Shown here piece after piece: positions 48,977-57,405 of a DNA stretch of 64,000 nucleotides (positions are counted from its first letter, which is position 1; each line of letters opens with the position of its first letter). Made by a program: the position numbers and the translations under genes. The DNA lies in contig NZ_LT670848.1 in the NCBI RefSeq assembly GCF_900142975.1, positions 620,001 to 684,000 of the forward strand, written 5' to 3'. This DNA is from Salegentibacter salegens (lineage in GTDB: Bacteria > Bacteroidota > Bacteroidia > Flavobacteriales > Flavobacteriaceae). The notes under the pieces are model-generated. The model did not search any database. It was not told where the DNA came from and saw only the letters and a list, made by a program, of their open reading frames with translations.

Positions 48977-50115
48977 TGCGGCCCCAACATAAGGTAGCTG
49001 ACATTTTAGAGATGGAACAGCTACAGCTCAAAAGCTTGAGCCTAACCTCATGGCATTACCGTGCATTGCAGGCCATAAGAAGGTGCCGAACAGAAGCTAT
49101 GGGCGGCCATATTGATAAATGCGATTGTTGCCACGGGCTGCACATCAGTTATAACAGTTGCAGGAACAGACATTGCCCCACATGTCAGGGGCACAAACGC
49201 GAAGAATGGATTAGGGCAAGAGAGGATGAACTCTTGAACGTTCCTTATTTTCATTTGGTCTTTACCCTCCCAAGCGAGTTTAACAGCTATGCCCTGAGCC
49301 ACGGCAAAATAGTGTACGGCAGTTTGTTTAGGGCTGCCTGGCATACCCTGCAGCAATTTGGGGCCAACCCCGAACACCTGGGCGGTAGGATGGGGATGAT
49401 TGCGGTGCTCCATACCTGGGGCCAGAATATGAGTTTGCACCCGCACTTGCACTGCATTGTGCCGGGAGGTGGATTGAGCAAATCGGGCAAATGGAAAAAG
49501 GCAAAGAACGATAGCAAATACCTATTCAATGTAAAATCCATGAGCCAAGTGTTTAGGGCAAAATATATAGCTGAGCTTAGAAAAAGTGAGTTAAAAATTC
49601 CTCAAAAAGTTTACGATAAGGTATTCAGTAAAAAGTGGGTGGTATATGCCAAACAACCTTTTAGAAGTCCAAAATTTGTCATTGAATACCTGGGCAGATA
49701 TACCCATAAAATAGCCATTAGCAATCATCGGATTACGGATGTAGATCGCAAAAACAGAAAGGTGACTTTTACTGCAAAAGATTATCGTCGTGCAGGAAAG
49801 AAAGTCAACTTAACCTTATTGGGCCAAGAGTTTATCAGGCGGTTTGCTTTACATATTTTACCTAAGGGATTTACTCGAATACGGCATTATGGTATTTTAA
49901 GCAGCAGTTGGAAGAAGGAGAAGTTGCCAAAACTGCAAGCTGAACTGGCCACAGAAAAGATAGAACCTGTCAAAACAGAGCAGCCACTTTTGCACCGCAG
50001 ATGTCCTGTTTGTAAAAAAGGAAGATTGCATACGATTCTGCTGTTCAATGACCGCGGGCCACCCGAAAATTGGAAAGTCTTACTGAAAGATAAGAAATTG
50101 AATATGAGCAATTAA
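48976..50115 (+). CDS. IS91-family transposase
   Basis: 379 residues from ATG 48976 (MRPQHKVADILEMEQ). A zinc-binding front: RRCRTEAMGGHIDKCDCCHG, NSCRNRHCPTCQGHKREEW. Then the HUH-type core FHLVFTLPSEFN and SLHPHLHCIVPGGGLSKSGK, with the two-His motif HPHLH. FVIEYLGRYTHKIAISNHRI includes the transposase Tyr region. A second Cys pair (CPVCKKGRL) near the end. Uninterrupted. The start overlapping the recombinase stop suggests coupled translation. Confidence 0.92.
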   Translation: MRPQHKVADILEMEQLQLKSLSLTSWHYRALQAIRRCRTEAMGGHIDKCDCCHGLHISYNSCRNRHCPTCQGHKREEWIRAREDELLNVPYFHLVFTLPSEFNSYALSHGKIVYGSLFRAAWHTLQQFGANPEHLGGRMGMIAVLHTWGQNMSLHPHLHCIVPGGGLSKSGKWKKAKNDSKYLFNVKSMSQVFRAKYIAELRKSELKIPQKVYDKVFSKKWVVYAKQPFRSPKFVIEYLGRYTHKIAISNHRITDVDRKNRKVTFTAKDYRRAGKKVNLTLLGQEFIRRFALHILPKGFTRIRHYGILSSSWKKEKLPKLQAELATEKIEPVKTEQPLLHRRCPVCKKGRLHTILLFNDRGPPENWKVLLKDKKLNMSN

Positions 50116-50385
50116 AAATTAATCTGCAAAGGCGGGCAGCCTCTGCTATGCCTTAACTTTAAAATTAAACGATAAAAACCAACTATTGTAAATTGAAACC
50201 ACTAAAAAAGTCCAGATGACGTTATAAAATAAGTAGATTCTATATATTTTAGCCACGTAAAGACCGTTCAACCTCCAATTATCCTTCCCTCAATTCATCG
50301 TTTTACCCATAGACGGCAAATCAACCGGATTCGTCAACAAAATATTCAGCTCTTGCCTATCGGCGAGCCGAATACTTAGTTAGTG
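50116..50385. other. Right tail of the IS91-type element
   Basis: About 270 noncoding bases between the transposase stop and the resumed GMC frame; probably contains the element's terminal signal. No gene seen. Confidence 0.6.
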
Positions 50386-51045
50386 GCTTAACGATAATAA
50401 AAATCTCGGCTTTACCCGGGGGTATCATATTGAATATTGGGGAGGGATGAGTATGCCCGCCTATGGCTTTGGTTTTAATACTCAGGCTTTAAAGGAAATT
50501 ACGGGTGATACATCCCGGAATGCCTATGGTACAGGTCTCAAAAAAGATGTGAAAAAATTCTATGGTGCTACCTTTGGTATGGCGGGTCGTGGGGAAAGTA
50601 TTCCACGTAAAGAAAATTATTGTGAAATAGATCCTAATACGATTGACAAATTCGGGATCCCGGTGTTGAAATTTAATTACAGCTGGTCTGATGAAGAAGT
50701 TAAGCAGGCAAAGCATATGCAGGATACTTTTGAGGAGGTAATACATAATATGGGAGCAGTTCCGTTAGGCGACAAACCCGGAAAAGAAACAAATTACGGA
50801 CTCGAAAATCCAGGAAGGATTATTCATGAAGTCGGTACGACAAGAATGGGAGAAGATTCTCGATATTCCGTGATCAATGAGTTTAATCAGGCCCACGATG
50901 TTCCAAATTTATTTGTAATGGATGGTGGTCCTTTTGTATCTCAGGCCGATAAAAATCCAACCTGGACCATTTTGGCGCTGGCTTGGCGCGCGACCGATTA
51001 TTTGATAGAGGAACTAAAGAAAGGAAATATATAAAACTATAAGTT

Positions 51046-51744
51046 ATGGATAGAAGGGAATCGTTAAAAACTCTTGTAATGGGCGGTATGGCTTCCAGCC
51101 TTTTCTTGAGTAGTTGCGTAACAGACAAGGAATCGCCGGTTGAAGAAGGTGATGTAATAGAGGAGAATGAAAGCTACGGAAGAACACCAGCAGAAGAAGA
51201 ACGCGACGAGGAATTGCATTCAAAAACCTTTTTTTCGGAAGGAGAAATGGCTACCATAGCTATACTTTCTGATATTATTATTCCTGAAGATGATGATTCG
51301 GTTACCGCTACTGAAACGGGAGTACCGGAATTTATTGAATTTATCGTAAAAGATATGCCAGAGCACCAAATCCCAATACGTGGAGGCTTAATGTGGCTAA
51401 AACGAGAAAGTAATAAGCGTTTTGATAAATCTTTTACTGAAATTTCAGAAGAAAATCAGCTGGAAATTATAGATCATATTGCCTATCCTAAAGATTTTGA
51501 GAAAGATTCTCCCGGGCCAATTTTTTTTACAAATGTTAAAGAACTAGTCGTTACCGGATATTTTACAAGTGAACCGGGATTTAAATATCTCGATTATCGG
51601 GGGAATACCCCAAATGTTTGGGATGGGGTGCCAGCTCATATCCTAGAAAAACACGGAATGGAATACGATCAAGATTTTTTAAAAATAGCTATGGATCCGA
51701 CTAACAGAAATGAAGTGATGAATTGGGACAATTATGAAGTTTAA
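51046..51744 (+). CDS. Gluconate 2-dehydrogenase subunit 3-family protein
   Basis: 232 residues, small subunit paired with GMC dehydrogenases. MDRRESLKTLVMGGMASSLF then LSSC is a lipoprotein-type or Tat-like leader. FFSEGEMATIAILSDIIIPE, ATETGVPEFIEFIVKDM, GGLMWLKRESNKRFDKSFTE and VVTGYFTSEPGFKYLDYRGN-type text are characteristic. Starts 12 bases after the GMC gene. It helps the large subunit fold and be exported (family knowledge). It is intact while its partner is split. Confidence 0.9.
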   Translation: MDRRESLKTLVMGGMASSLFLSSCVTDKESPVEEGDVIEENESYGRTPAEEERDEELHSKTFFSEGEMATIAILSDIIIPEDDDSVTATETGVPEFIEFIVKDMPEHQIPIRGGLMWLKRESNKRFDKSFTEISEENQLEIIDHIAYPKDFEKDSPGPIFFTNVKELVVTGYFTSEPGFKYLDYRGNTPNVWDGVPAHILEKHGMEYDQDFLKIAMDPTNRNEVMNWDNYEV

Positions 51745-51850
51745 AAAATATGTATCAAATAAGCATCTTTATAGAATACTAATTCTTGGGGTAAGAAGCT
51801 TTTAGTTCTCTTACTCTGGGTATGGATCTAATCGAAAGATCTTAAATATT

Positions 51851-52234
51851 CTACCATTTCAAATGATTCTTTTCTCCTGCACCTCCTTTTTCCAATTGCT
51901 TTCTTTCTAATATCAAAGGTTTTTCTTCTTTTGCTTTGACTTCGAATAGCGAGGACATCATTGCCGCGGTAGGTTTGGTCTGAAATTTTTCGATATTTTT
52001 TATAATCGCAATAAGTCCATTGAATCTTTTCTTGATAAGATTGGCTAACATCATTTTATGGGGACCCAAATCTTCATAAGGTGAAATATCGTTTTGTTCA
52101 AAAAAATCCAACATAATCATTAAATACATGGACTGGGACTGGCTCATTTTTTTGCAATGACGCCTAAATTTTTTAGCCACCGACGACTTGATCTTCAAAG
52201 TCTCAAACTTCTCTTTTTTATAATTCTTGACCAT
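51851..52234 (-). CDS. BfmA/BtgA-family mobilization protein
   Basis: 127 residues, small and basic. MVKNYKKEKFETLKIKSSVA, KKFRRHCKKMSQSQSMYLMI and NLIKKRFNGLIAIIKNIEKF match the relaxosome accessory proteins of Bacteroidota mobilizable elements, which bind at oriT. Normally followed by a relaxase gene; here downstream lies the end of the glycan cargo instead. So the element may be mobilizable only in trans, or not at all. Confidence 0.82.
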   Translation of the reverse strand: MVKNYKKEKFETLKIKSSVAKKFRRHCKKMSQSQSMYLMIMLDFFEQNDISPYEDLGPHKMMLANLIKKRFNGLIAIIKNIEKFQTKPTAAMMSSLFEVKAKEEKPLILERKQLEKGGAGEKNHLKW

Positions 52235-53101
52235 TTTTTAGTAATAAATTTGCCTGTTTTCAGGGGTTGTGAAAGGTTTTTAGTAAAAAAGGAGCTTTTA
52301 TTCTCCTGAATGTTAAAATTAAATATTTTTAAAATACTGATTATCAACATATTGAGAGGGAATTAAAATATGTAACCTGGCTCTGCCGGTTACCCTCTTG
52401 CTATTCCCTCCTTCATTTTAAATTTGTGTTTAGGAACAAAAAGTTGCATTGAATTCCATTACATTTTATCATTATTATTTTACGGGAATACTCTTCATTC
52501 TTACAGACTAAAAATCGCATTTTTAGCAGTCCTTATTTAAAATAGTTCCCTACTTTAATAGCCCTTTCTAAAACCATTTACTTATTATATCTGGAGCGTT
52601 TTCCTTTTGTTTTTGTGGAACAGCGCTAAACGAGTATGCTTTGAATAATGCGTTTCCTTTTTATTTTCCTTTACTTCCTATAGCGCCTTCGCCGTTACCT
52701 TTTGATGAATTTTTTATAAAGGAGTTTGGAAATGTTAGGCTTATAAAAAAGGGCAGCGCAGCAACCGGTTTATGCAGCCGTTCAGTTCCAAAGCCTTATC
52801 TTTTTCATCAAGAGTTAAGGGCGCGTAGGATGTTAAATGCATAATATTGAAATGCAGCCCGATCAAAATTAATTTCTCCATACGAATTAGGTTAACCTGC
52901 CAGCGGACGTAAACCAAAAAGAAATTTCCATTGTATTCTTGTAAAACCCCATCTCTAAATTTATTTTCAAATGCCTGTAATCACACCGAGTTTTTTGGCT
53001 TGGGTTCAAGAATTTTCGACGAACCTCTTTTTCTTAAGATGTAGCTTTTGTGAAATCGTGGAAAATGGGGTGAGGACTTTTGTTCATAGCCAACATATTC
53101 T
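52235..53101. other. Gap between mobilization gene and ATPase gene
   Basis: About 870 bases without a supported gene on either strand. It holds the nested inverted repeat at 52356-52410 (candidate oriT). Short open frames here lack recognisable features. Confidence 0.6.
52356..52410. other. Candidate oriT: nested inverted repeats
   Basis: Outer pair GAGGGAAT (52356-52363) and ATTCCCTC (52403-52410); inner pair GTAACC (52372-52377) and GGTTAC (52388-52393), with partial extension inward. Located about 120 bases upstream of the BfmA-type gene, the usual place of a transfer origin. Function inferred. Confidence 0.45.
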
Positions 53102-53779
53102 TCATTCCCTCCAGCTTCCCCCTTCCCATTTAATAATATTGAACATTTCTGGCAGTCGGTCACCAATATGTGCGCCATAGCGTTTTGCAATTGCCGATGG
53201 GGTATCATTGGTAGTGACAAATGTTTTACGTTTTCGCCGGTGTCTTTCGAAAAGTACCTTCTCGATTAATTCTTCCCGATTAAATGCTTTTTCTTCTTTC
53301 CCCAGATCATCGATGAATAATTTCGCCTTATAATTATCTTGTAAAACAAAGGTACTGCTGGGATCTTTATGTGACTGATGATATTGAGTCACCATAGAAA
53401 TAGCCGATATACGGGGAAACCAAAGCTGTGCAATATGAAATGTTTTAATGATTTCCTTTCCAACTTCATGAATCAGGTCAAAAAGTGTAGATTTTCCAAC
53501 TCCGTAATCGCCATAAACCAGTAATCCCTTACTTAGACTTGCCTTATTTTTAATGATTCCGTACTCATTAAAATTTTCCATTTGCAGGAAATAACGAAAA
53601 ACACAGTAAACGATTTTTTCATTATGTTTTTCAATTTTAAAATCTATTTTTTGCAGTGCTACCTGTTTCAAAAACAAGTGCCAAAATAGTTGCTTATTAA
53701 TCAGGGGCGCGGGTTTACTAAGCCTGATGACAGGTGGAGGGATTTTTATTGCCTTTTTTTCCTTTACCGTATTAATCAT
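53102..53779 (-). CDS. DnaC-like AAA+ ATPase (helicase-loader type)
   Basis: 225 residues. Walker A GDYGVGKST at 90-98, Walker B KLFIDDLGKEE, then RHRRKRKTFVTTNDTPSAIA with an arginine-finger region. Resembles DnaC/IstB-like helicase loaders. Its start overlaps the end of the replication-initiator-like gene (8 bases), so the pair is coupled. Probably used for replication of the excised element. Confidence 0.8.
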   Translation of the reverse strand: MINTVKEKKAIKIPPPVIRLSKPAPLINKQLFWHLFLKQVALQKIDFKIEKHNEKIVYCVFRYFLQMENFNEYGIIKNKASLSKGLLVYGDYGVGKSTLFDLIHEVGKEIIKTFHIAQLWFPRISAISMVTQYHQSHKDPSSTFVLQDNYKAKLFIDDLGKEEKAFNREELIEKVLFERHRRKRKTFVTTNDTPSAIAKRYGAHIGDRLPEMFNIIKWEGGSWRE

Positions 53780-54590
53780 AGTTTCTTATTTTATCGTGGA
53801 CCCGGAGATCCATTTGTTTTGTTTCTTTAATCTTCTTTCCCTGGGCGATAAGTTGATCTATTTTTTCCCGCAGTTTTTTAGTATCCAGAATAACACCTTT
53901 CCAGAATTCATCTTCGCCGTCTAAAATGTCGTAGGCAAGTTGTAATTGCACTTCGTTTACCCCGTCTGTTGTCAACATTTTCTGGATGGGTTCCACGCAA
54001 TCTTTAAACCGGACTTCTTTTGTTTTTTTCGATGGCGCGTCTTTTCGCTTTAAATTTTTTAAAAACAGCTTTTGAAATTTAAGGGCCCATTCGAAATAAA
54101 CTTCTTGGTCTTTTTTAATCTTAATTTTTTCAACTTCGAATAATGGCTTTTTGTTTAAAGTTTTATGGTTTATTGGTTTAAGGTTTACTTGTTTATCTAT
54201 ACTAGCAATGCCTCGATAGGTGCTTTGGATCTGCCGGGGAACGTGCTTTGTATGATGCCCAGACAGTGCCTTGTTCAATGCCTGGGAAGGTGCTTTGGTA
54301 ATTTTTACCAAAGCAATGATATTGGCAGTGTACTGATTTTTGCTTTTCTGGATCCATTGTATAAATCCCCACGCCTCTAAATCCTGCAGAGCGCGGTAAT
54401 AGGTTTTATAATTTTTGATGCCCAAAGCTTCCATGGCCAGATCGGTAGGGAAACCAAATTCTTTTTTCCACCCCAACCGATTACAACGTTCTATGGCAAA
54501 AAAGAAAATAGCACTGTGTACCGGCTTTACCTTAGAAGTATTGGCAAAGCTGAAATCAAACCAGGCCCTGGAAAGTTCATATCCATTCAT
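53772..54590 (-). CDS. Replication-initiator-like / DnaD-like protein
   Basis: 272 residues. A winged-helix front (MNGYELSRAWFDFSFANTSK, FFAIERCNRLGWKKEFGFPT, YYRALQDLEAWGFIQWIQKS) is followed by a charged linker with many Lys. Typical of replication proteins carried next to a DnaC-like loader on Bacteroidota integrative elements. Exact family not certain. Confidence 0.65.
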   Translation of the reverse strand: MNGYELSRAWFDFSFANTSKVKPVHSAIFFFAIERCNRLGWKKEFGFPTDLAMEALGIKNYKTYYRALQDLEAWGFIQWIQKSKNQYTANIIALVKITKAPSQALNKALSGHHTKHVPRQIQSTYRGIASIDKQVNLKPINHKTLNKKPLFEVEKIKIKKDQEVYFEWALKFQKLFLKNLKRKDAPSKKTKEVRFKDCVEPIQKMLTTDGVNEVQLQLAYDILDGEDEFWKGVILDTKKLREKIDQLIAQGKKIKETKQMDLRVHDKIRNYD

Positions 54591-54614
54591 AACAACGTAA
54601 TTTTAGAAATTGGT

Positions 54615-54905
54615 TTAATGGATCAGGGGTGTAATTTCTATGAGTGACTGTTCAATTTCACTTCTTTTGTAATACACACGCCTGCCCAGTCCATATCGTT
54701 TAAGTCTTCCGCTTTTGGTCCAGTGGTGCACTGTAGAGAGATCAACTTTTAGCATTTGGGACACTTCTGAACGGGTGAGGTATTCTTCCGGTTCCTTTGG
54801 ACGGAAATCTTGCTTAAGGATTTCAATTTCTCCTTTAACGCCTAGTAAGATCTCCTGTACTAATTGTTCTGGAGTGGTTTGGTGAAGCTGGATTACTTTT
54901 TTCAT
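54615..54905 (-). CDS. HTH (excisionase-type) DNA-binding protein
   Basis: 96 residues from ATG 54905 (MKKVIQLHQTTPEQLVQEIL). A MerR/excisionase-like helix-turn-helix: EEYLTRSEVSQMLKVDLSTV, HHWTKSGRLKRYGLGRRVYY, KRSEIEQSL. An upstream ATG at 54965 adds a leader that is not family-like. Possibly the recombination directionality factor or a regulator of the replication genes. Confidence 0.8.
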   Translation of the reverse strand: MKKVIQLHQTTPEQLVQEILLGVKGEIEILKQDFRPKEPEEYLTRSEVSQMLKVDLSTVHHWTKSGRLKRYGLGRRVYYKRSEIEQSLIEITPLIH

Positions 54906-54949
54906 TGCATTGGATTTATGAGTTACAATGCAAATCAACATAAAGATGT

Positions 54950-54983
54950 AACATACTAGTGGCATACTACGCTGTAAGTATGC
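54950..54983. promoter_or_regulatory. Inverted repeat upstream of the HTH gene
   Basis: GCATACT (54962-54968), 8 bases, AGTATGC (54977-54983), with another CATACT just to the left. Suggests an operator for the HTH protein. Confidence 0.45.
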
Positions 54984-55007
54984 TATGAATTTAACAATAA
55001 TTTAAGA

Positions 55008-55901
55008 TTAAGGTTTGTTTATCCATTGTTTTAAGTGGAATTCCATTTCCTCGAGCAGCGGAGTTAAATCTGTGGATCGTTTTCTTAAGGATTGGAGTTT
55101 TTCACGCTTATCAAAAGGTAAATCTAATACCTGTTGAAAAAAAAGAAACACCTGTTTTTCTGAGACTCCATTTATCTTTTTGGCCTCGATCAGCGCTTTA
55201 ACCAATTCGGCCAGTTCCAGGGGAGTGCCCAGCCATTGAATATTGTTTTCTTGCCGAATTTTTCCCAACTCCTGATGGTCTTGCAAGAATATATTTCCAG
55301 GAATTGTGCTTGTCACATTATCCCTACTTTTATTCTTGTCCAGGGCTAGAATAGCTTCTTTAAAATCCAATGTATCTTGCGGTGAATATTCTGGTAGCGG
55401 ATTGTAGGAGGTGAAAAATTCGGTAATTATCTTATTTTTTTCAGGAATATGGGTCTCCCTTAATTTCTGGTGAAAAGCTCCAATAAATTGAAAACCTGGA
55501 AGTAGATTGGGAGAATTTTCAATGGGCAACCTGGGTAATTGCTTATCTACAGCTAGCACCCCGGTTAGTTGTTGGACAATAGTTTCAAATAATAAGAAAT
55601 GGTATTTTTCTTTTGTTTTCAATGGCACCCCTTTGTAGTGCAGCGCTCTTTTGTAGGTAGCATCGAAATAGGCATTAACCTGATAGGGGAGTACTTCGTA
55701 ATTATTTATAAAAATTAGGATATCGTAATATAAATCTCGCAAGAAGACTTCCACATCTATCTTAAAATCCCTGCCACGTGCTTTTTCAAAATAGAAATCG
55801 TAAAAGGAACTATTGATATCAATACCCAAAAATGCCTTCAATGGGCATTCCCTTAAAGCGGGTTGCTGCAATTGGTTGTATTCGCGATTCTTAAGCTTCA
55901 T
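55008..55901 (-). CDS. Conserved protein of the integrative-element backbone, function unknown
   Basis: 297 residues. Not assigned to a family with confidence. Features: many aromatic and charged residues (FYDFYFEKARGRDFKIDVEV, FLRDLYYDILIFINNYEVLP, YKGVPLKTKEKYHFLLFETI) and a C-terminal helical charged part (FDKREKLQSLRKRSTDLTPL). No signal peptide or membrane segment. Sits between integrase and HTH gene in the same direction, 17 bases from the integrase stop. A regulator of excision would fit its place, but the RteC pattern is not evident. Confidence 0.7.
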   Translation of the reverse strand: MKLKNREYNQLQQPALRECPLKAFLGIDINSSFYDFYFEKARGRDFKIDVEVFLRDLYYDILIFINNYEVLPYQVNAYFDATYKRALHYKGVPLKTKEKYHFLLFETIVQQLTGVLAVDKQLPRLPIENSPNLLPGFQFIGAFHQKLRETHIPEKNKIITEFFTSYNPLPEYSPQDTLDFKEAILALDKNKSRDNVTSTIPGNIFLQDHQELGKIRQENNIQWLGTPLELAELVKALIEAKKINGVSEKQVFLFFQQVLDLPFDKREKLQSLRKRSTDLTPLLEEMEFHLKQWINKP

Positions 55902-55918
55902 AATTTTTCAAAAAAGGA

Positions 55919-57205
55919 TTACTTACTTTGCTCTGCAAAAGATTTCATGGCCTTGGCCAAGGTTAGGGCTTGTTGGTTGCCATCTTTTCCTACATATTTT
56001 AAAAACTGAGCCTCAGAGGAATGACCAGTGGCGTTTATTAATAAGGCCGTATTTATTTTGCCGTAATAGTTGGTCGCAAAAGACCTTCTCCCGATGTGGG
56101 TGCTGACCGCTTTATATTTAGGTACTTCCATAAATTCATACCTGTTGGTCTTAGGATTTTTCCTATGGGCAGTAACCTTGTTGTTGATTTTAGCAATACG
56201 ACACACCTTTTTAATAAGAGCATTGTAAATCGTTTTGTTGCCCTCTGGGTGGTTGGAAAAAGCAGGTGGGAATTCCCCACTGCGTTTGTCCAGGATGTCA
56301 GTCACTTCTTTGGTTAGCGGGATATAGAGAGGTTTTCCGGTCTTTTTTTGGCTAATGTCCAAAAATTGCATTCCTTCCATTTCCACCAGTTTATTTTTGG
56401 AAAAGCGCAGAAAATCGGAAACCCGTTGGGCTGTAAAACAACTAATAATCAGCCAATCCCTGGCAATTTCCGTCCGCTGGTTTGGCATTGGAGTTGCTGC
56501 TATCCCTTTTAGTTCTTCAAAATCTAAATAGACGTGACTGGTTTTTTGGTATTTCAGACCTCGGGTAATATAGGGTAATTGTGCGCTGGTGGGGAGTCCG
56601 TTTTCTTTGGCGTGGTTACAAACGGTCAATAATACCTTTAAGGTTTTTACTTTAGTATTGTGTGCATATTTCTCCCGATCACACCAGCGTTGCAGGGAGA
56701 GAGCAAAACGTTTGTCTACTTCGTTGATATAGACGGTTCCATGTGTTTTCTCATAACGCTCCAACCGATGTTTGAATACTTTAATTTTTTTAATGGTGTT
56801 GACGTTTAAACTTGTCTTTTTGGATTCTAGAAAATAATCAAAATAGGAGAGAAGGGCTTTGGGAAGTTCAGTTGTCTTTCGTGGGGCAATGACTTCATTA
56901 AGCCATTGACTGTTGATTATCTGTCCATCCTTGCGGTTATTGAGCCGGTCGGTAAGTTGCACCTTTAGCTGATCCAGTTTTTTTTGGATGAGGATGAGTT
57001 CGTTGTTCGCTCTTTGGATCCAGTCCTTATCTTTTGCATCGACCCCGGCGGGAATCTTTCGAAGTTTTATTTTCCCTTTACTGAAAAGTTTTGGATCTAT
57101 GGTCTTTTGGGTTTTACTTTTAGCATCGATATCCCGACCTTCCCGAACGCGTACGTAGATTGGAGCAGGATCTTTACTGGATTGGATATAAAAAGAAATG
57201 GTCAT
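55919..57205 (-). CDS. int: Site-specific tyrosine integrase of the element
   Basis: 428 residues, CTnDOT/phage-integrase type of Bacteroidota. An arm-binding-like front (MTISFYIQSSKDPAPIYVRV), a core-binding SAM-like domain (SYFDYFLESKKTSLNVNTIK) and the catalytic domain. Arg in SCFTAQRVSDFLRF, Lys in ISQKKTGKPLYIPL, HIGRRSFATNYYG, ATGHSSEAQFLKYVG with the Tyr nucleophile. The gene starts 200 bases inside the right att repeat and reads inward. Complete catalytic set, so probably active on the tRNA-Arg site. Confidence 0.93.
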   Translation of the reverse strand: MTISFYIQSSKDPAPIYVRVREGRDIDAKSKTQKTIDPKLFSKGKIKLRKIPAGVDAKDKDWIQRANNELILIQKKLDQLKVQLTDRLNNRKDGQIINSQWLNEVIAPRKTTELPKALLSYFDYFLESKKTSLNVNTIKKIKVFKHRLERYEKTHGTVYINEVDKRFALSLQRWCDREKYAHNTKVKTLKVLLTVCNHAKENGLPTSAQLPYITRGLKYQKTSHVYLDFEELKGIAATPMPNQRTEIARDWLIISCFTAQRVSDFLRFSKNKLVEMEGMQFLDISQKKTGKPLYIPLTKEVTDILDKRSGEFPPAFSNHPEGNKTIYNALIKKVCRIAKINNKVTAHRKNPKTNRYEFMEVPKYKAVSTHIGRRSFATNYYGKINTALLINATGHSSEAQFLKYVGKDGNQQALTLAKAMKSFAEQSK

Positions 57206-57247
57206 AATCCGTGGACTTAAATAAAGTAATTACTAATATACAATTTC

Positions 57248-57266
57248 TAGTCCACATCTAGTCCAC
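57248..57266 (+). repeat. Right arm-type repeat of the element
   Basis: TAGTCCACATCTAGTCCAC, the counterpart of 6095-6113, same orientation, just upstream of the integrase start. May also mark the integrase promoter region. Confidence 0.65.
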
Positions 57267-57405
57267 AATTACACCATAACATCAAATTTAACTCAATTGC
57301 ATCCCATTGTTAGTTAAAGTGTAATGTGCTGTAAACATTGATTTTATAAGTAGTTTTCAAAGAAAACAGTGCTTTTTGTCCTTGCGTTAAACTGTATAAA
57401 CTTCC

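Larger units (their letters stand above)
47960..50385 (+). mobile_element. IS91-type element with accompanying tyrosine recombinase
   Basis: About 2.43 kb inserted in the GMC gene. No target duplication or clear inverted ends, as expected for Y2/rolling-circle-type IS91 elements. Two overlapping genes: a tyrosine recombinase and the IS91 transposase. Right end could shift by one base because a G is shared. Confidence 0.88.
46884..51034 (+). pseudogene. GMC-family FAD sugar dehydrogenase, split by an IS91-type element
   Basis: Large subunit of a flavin dehydrogenase. First part (46884-47959): VCIVGSGAGGGMAAKLLADA (FAD loop, residues 18-24), RMLGGRTNHWGRISLRFGP and a Cys-rich GACFFCSQCSRSC. 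Second part (50386-51034): LGFTRGYHIEYWGGMSMPAY, GGRG-like tail, HEVGTTRMGEDSRYSVIN and NPTWTILALAWRATDYL. Removing about 47960-50385 joins HLYTP to WLNDNKNLG, a continuous 574-residue frame. With the subunit-3 protein downstream it resembles glycoside 3-dehydrogenases (family knowledge). Currently inactive unless repaired. Confidence 0.9.

Noticed and set aside
52641..53220. Small frames (about 67-79 residues) in the gap between mobilization and ATPase genes.
   Set aside because: Low-complexity or overlapping the ATPase end; no start signal or family resemblance.
55008..55901. Possible RteC-type excision regulator.
   Set aside because: Position fits, but I could not find the characteristic RteC sequence pattern; left as unknown.
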